From positions 1-44,038 of the forward strand of contig JAGVIA010000035.1 in assembly GCA_020056305.1 (NCBI GenBank): 44,038 nt of DNA, written 5' to 3'. The notes under the pieces are model-generated. The model searched no databases, was not told the DNA's origin, and worked only from the letters and a program-made list of their open reading frames with translations. The translations under genes and the position numbers were made by a program. Each line of letters starts with the position of its first letter. Within the stretch, counting starts at the first letter, position 1. The DNA is from an archaeon. GTDB taxonomy: Archaea; Micrarchaeota; Micrarchaeia; Anstonellales; Anstonellaceae. Below, one piece after another: positions 41,670 through 44,038 of the stretch.

Positions 41670-42684
41670 CCAAAACACCCTCGATTTCCCCCATCTTCAC
41701 TTCAGCCACTTTTGCCTTTCCAATCCCTTCCAGCAGCACAAAATTAACCGCATCTCCCTGCCGCTTCTTGTCCTTGGATATGGCATCCACCACTGCGCTC
41801 CTGTCGAATTTGGCGCCAGTTGGCAGGCCTGCTTTTGCAAGCAGCATCTCAAGCCTTATTGCATCCTTTTCCTGCAGCATCCCCTTTGTTACGGAAAGCC
41901 TTGCTGCCAAAACCATGCCAACGCTAATTGCATCCCCGTGCGGCATGCCGCACACCTTCTCAAGCGCATGGCCGATCGTGTGCCCGAAATTCAGCTTCCG
42001 CCTCTCCCCCGCTTCCCGCTCGTCCGTGGAAACTATCCCTGCCTTCACGGCAAGCGAATCGTGCACGACCTTTTCTATTGCCGTGCGGTGCAACTTTAGC
42101 GCGGCTTCGCAATTCCCCTCAAGGTATGCGAAAAGCGCAGCATCACCGATAGCCGCGCTCTTTATCGCCTCGGCAAGCCCGTGGCTTATCTCTTCCCTTG
42201 GCAATGCCGCAAGAACGTCAAAATCGCAAAGCACGAACTTAGGCTGCGCAAACGTGCCCACGAGATTCTTGTAGCCCAAAAAATTCACGCCGTTCTTGCC
42301 TCCGATTCCGGCATCCACCTGCGCAAGAAGCGTGGTTGGCGCAAACCCGAACGGCAAGCCGCGCAAGTATGTTGATGCAACAAAACCAGCGACATCGCAA
42401 ACAATGCCGCCTCCTATCCCTATCACAAACGTCGAGCGGTCTGCCCCGAGTGCAAGCAGCTGCTCATATGCGCTCTCCACTGTTGCAAGAGTCTTCTCGC
42501 CCTCCCCCTGCCCAATCTCAATGACTGGCGCTTTTGGGAAGAGGCTTCCGTGCAGGCGGCGCACATTCGCATCGCTGATTATCACTGTGTTTTTTGCGCC
42601 TGCGTAATCCATGAGCCTGCTTATTGATTCCCCTAGCACTATTTTGCACTCGCCGCTTTTCGCAGCCAATTTGAGCATTCTCAT
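41656..42684 (-). CDS. aroB: 3-Dehydroquinate synthase
   Basis: 342 residues. NAD- and zinc-dependent cyclisation of DAHP. NAD-binding [21 protein letters not shown], metal ligands in [13 protein letters not shown] (Glu) and in [11 protein letters not shown] and [10 protein letters not shown] (His). Canonical bacterial-type AroB, not the archaeal DHQ synthase II. ATGA overlap with the DAHP synthase stop. Confidence 0.97.
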   Translation of the reverse strand: MRMLKLAAKSGECKIVLGESISRLMDYAGAKNTVIISDANVRRLHGSLFPKAPVIEIGQGEGEKTLATVESAYEQLLALGADRSTFVIGIGGGIVCDVAGFVASTYLRGLPFGFAPTTLLAQVDAGIGGKNGVNFLGYKNLVGTFAQPKFVLCDFDVLAALPREEISHGLAEAIKSAAIGDAALFAYLEGNCEAALKLHRTAIEKVVHDSLAVKAGIVSTDEREAGERRKLNFGHTIGHALEKVCGMPHGDAISVGMVLAARLSVTKGMLQEKDAIRLEMLLAKAGLPTGAKFDRSAVVDAISKDKKRQGDAVNFVLLEGIGKAKVAEVKMGEIEGVLDDLH

Positions 42685-43724
42685 ATCCTTCCCTCCTTTG
42701 AGCCGGCGCCAGCCTTCACCACATGCGCATGAGCGCCTGTAGTGCCGCCTTTCTCCCGCATCTCCTTGCCTTCTGCAGCATTTTCACTTTGCCCTGCAGC
42801 GCCGCCTCTCCCGCCCTCATTGCCTCCTGCAGCCTTTTCACTATGCGTCGCAGCATGCCCCATCTCCGACCTCCCGTCCAGTGCAGCAGATGAAAAGCGC
42901 AGTGCAGAATTTGCGCCACGCTCCTCGACGAATTTATGCAGCGCGCGCAGCTCTTTTGCCATTGTTGCAAACTGGCTTGGCAGCAGCGCCTGCTCCTTAT
43001 CCGAGAGCGCCACGGACGGGTCGTGATGCACCTCGACAATTATCCCATCCGCTCCGCACGCAACAGATGCAAGGCTCATCGGCCCAATCAGGCTCACTCT
43101 CCCAGTGCCGTGCGTCGGGTCTGTAATGACGGGCAGGTGCGTGAGCTCGCGCGCCGAGGGCACCGCGCTCAAGTCGAGCGTGTTCCTTGTGTAAGTCTCA
43201 AAAGTGCGTATGCCCCTCTCGCACAATATGACATCCGGGTTCCCCTCGTTCAGTATGTACTCCGCGCAGTTGAGCCACTCCTCAATGGTTGAGTACATGC
43301 CGCGCTTTAGCAGCACGGGCTTGTTCGATTTTCCAACTTCCTTTAGGAGCGAGAAATTCTGCATGTTTCTCGTGCCAATCTGCAGCACGTCCGCGTATTC
43401 GCACACCCACGAGACGTCGCGCGTGTCAGTAACCTCCGTCACAATGGGCAGCCCGGTCTCCTCGCTTGCCTTCCGCAGTATCTTGAGTCCGCGCAGGCCC
43501 AGCCCCTGGAACGCGTATGGCGAGGTCCTTGGCTTGAAAGCGCCCCCCCGCAGCATGTCTGCTCCAGCGTCCTTGACAGCGCGCGCTATGGCGAGTGTCT
43601 GCTCCTCGCTCTCAACGCTGCACGGGCCGGCGATTATGGTGAAGCCCTCGCCCACCAACACGTCGCCCACCCGCACAATCGTCCTACCATTGCCGTTCAA
43701 TGCGGCCAATTTTATGTTTTTCAT
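42681..43724 (-). CDS. aroF: 3-Deoxy-7-phosphoheptulonate (DAHP) synthase, type I-beta-like
   Basis: 347 residues. Condenses PEP and erythrose 4-phosphate. Signatures of the DAHPS/KDO8PS-like class: [40 protein letters not shown] and DPTHGTGR, covering metal and PEP ligands. There is no N-terminal ferredoxin-like or ACT regulatory domain, so no evident feedback site. The last ~74 residues (from about 274) are a Gly/Ala/Glu-rich, apparently disordered tail absent from typical enzymes. ATG at 43724 preferred over 43751 and 43733 because the TATA-like gatataat at about 43750-43757 is 30 nt upstream. First gene of the operon. Confidence 0.93.
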   Translation of the reverse strand: MKNIKLAALNGNGRTIVRVGDVLVGEGFTIIAGPCSVESEEQTLAIARAVKDAGADMLRGGAFKPRTSPYAFQGLGLRGLKILRKASEETGLPIVTEVTDTRDVSWVCEYADVLQIGTRNMQNFSLLKEVGKSNKPVLLKRGMYSTIEEWLNCAEYILNEGNPDVILCERGIRTFETYTRNTLDLSAVPSARELTHLPVITDPTHGTGRVSLIGPMSLASVACGADGIIVEVHHDPSVALSDKEQALLPSQFATMAKELRALHKFVEERGANSALRFSSAALDGRSEMGHAATHSEKAAGGNEGGRGGAAGQSENAAEGKEMREKGGTTGAHAHVVKAGAGSKEGRI

Positions 43725-43748
43725 ATGAACACCCATTTTCAAAATTAT

Positions 43749-43758
43749 CATTATATCA
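43749..43758 (-). promoter_or_regulatory. TATA-like promoter of the aro operon
   Basis: Minus-strand tgatataatg is about 30 nt before the ATG of the DAHP synthase gene. No attenuator, leader peptide or operator palindrome was seen in the short leader, so operon control is not evident from sequence. Confidence 0.45.
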
Positions 43759-43827
43759 GCTAGCCCCCGGAAAAACCCTGAAAACGAAAACAGATCCAGA
43801 CGGCTTTCCTAGGAGCTATAGCCGAAG

Positions 43828-44037
43828 CTAAAAGTATAGAAGAAGTTCTGCTGCCAATTTTGCTTCGGTTCGTTCATCATTATCACAGTGGAGAATACTC
43901 TGTAGCAATACGTATATAAAGTTGACTGGAAAACTCAAAAGAGCCTGTTGCAAATTGCCTCTGAAGCTTCTTCTTAGGGAAAGCTGCTTACGACTTTTGT
44001 GAGAATAAAGCCTCAGTCGGAGTCTTCGACCCCTTGC
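43828..44037 (-). other. Open frame running off the window edge (possible 3' end of a gene)
   Basis: One minus-strand frame is open from the window end for about 69 codons and ends at a stop complementary to 43828-43830 (last residues ELLLYF). It has no start inside the window and so is not in the track. The composition is Arg/Leu/Ser-rich with codons unlike the neighbours; no family recognised. The plus strand of the same stretch has a shorter open frame without a start. The rest of the 43759-44038 gap holds small inverted repeats (CGGCT/AGCCG at 43801/43820; CCGAAGC/GCTTCGG at 43822/43862) and a TATA-like tatataaag at 43913-43921. Confidence 0.2.
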
Positions 44038-44038
44038 A

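Noticed and set aside
43913-43921. TATA-like tatataaag on the plus strand followed by a possible RNA gene
   Set aside because: No cloverleaf, known RNA motif or open frame with a start follows it; plus-strand frames stop quickly.

Overview
This is an archaeal chromosome segment. The evidence is an archaeal-type threonyl-tRNA synthetase, an ATP-dependent archaeal/eukaryal DNA ligase, deoxyhypusine synthase, a diphthamide-type amidase, a TrmB-like regulator, several class III (type IV pilin-like) signal peptides, and TATA boxes of the form TTTAAATA about 25-28 nt upstream of start codons, most of which lack a Shine-Dalgarno. Two FtsZ paralogs point to Euryarchaeota or DPANN rather than Crenarchaeota. 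The small dense genes and class III peptide proteins would suit a Diapherotrites/Micrarchaeota-like DPANN lineage, but the phylum is inference. No plasmid, phage, IS element or CRISPR array was recognised.

Layout. (1) 1-4.7 kb: a lipocalin/AttH-like protein, a 65-aa protein, a PPC-domain protein with a histidine phosphatase, a divergent pair (arrestin-like protein and membrane-anchored protein) sharing one palindromic TATA box, and a diphthamide-synthase-like ATPase directly downstream of a tRNA-Ala(CGC) that appears to carry a T-loop intron. (2) 4.7-10.6 kb: a 680-aa secreted/membrane protein of unknown function, two ftsZ genes, a TrmB-like regulator and two small Cys-containing proteins. 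The first ftsZ has a cluster of hairpins and TTTTGC repeats just upstream of its promoter. (3) 10.7-16 kb: a single-chain type IIG-like restriction-modification enzyme with mosaic composition, an AT-rich unknown gene convergent with it, and the replicative/repair DNA ligase. (4) 16-28.5 kb: a pilus or surface-fibre locus with two tandem giant class III-peptide adhesins (Ig-like plus right-handed beta-helix, dense in N-glycosylation sequons), four small pilin-like proteins, a TadA/GspE-type ATPase and two GspF/TadC-type membrane proteins. (5) 28.5-34.5 kb: a YGSN-fold protein, deoxyhypusine synthase, ThrRS, argininosuccinate synthase and an ACT-domain protein. (6) 34.5-43.7 kb: a nine-gene minus-strand operon encoding the whole route from DAHP to phenylalanine and tyrosine, with tightly overlapping genes and an AroE-AroK fusion.

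How it fits together. The aro operon (DAHP synthase, AroB, AroD, AroE-K, AroA, AroC, PheA, TyrA, aminotransferase) is complete for Phe/Tyr. It uses the canonical DAHP/AroB entry and a P-loop shikimate kinase, not the usual archaeal alternatives; no trp genes are present. The surface locus supplies substrates (large and small pilin-like proteins), motor and platform of an archaeal type IV/Tad-like machine; a prepilin peptidase must lie elsewhere. Dph6-like and DHS proteins both serve modification of translation factors.

Most promising observations are the T-loop intron tRNA-Ala, the giant-adhesin pilus locus with unusually long signal leaders whose coding DNA is packed with perfect hairpins, the TTTTGC hairpin cluster beside ftsZ, the symmetric divergent TATA box, and the aro operon with its fusion and Gly/Ala/Glu/Lys-rich inserts. 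No searches or folding calculations were run; all calls come from reading the sequence.
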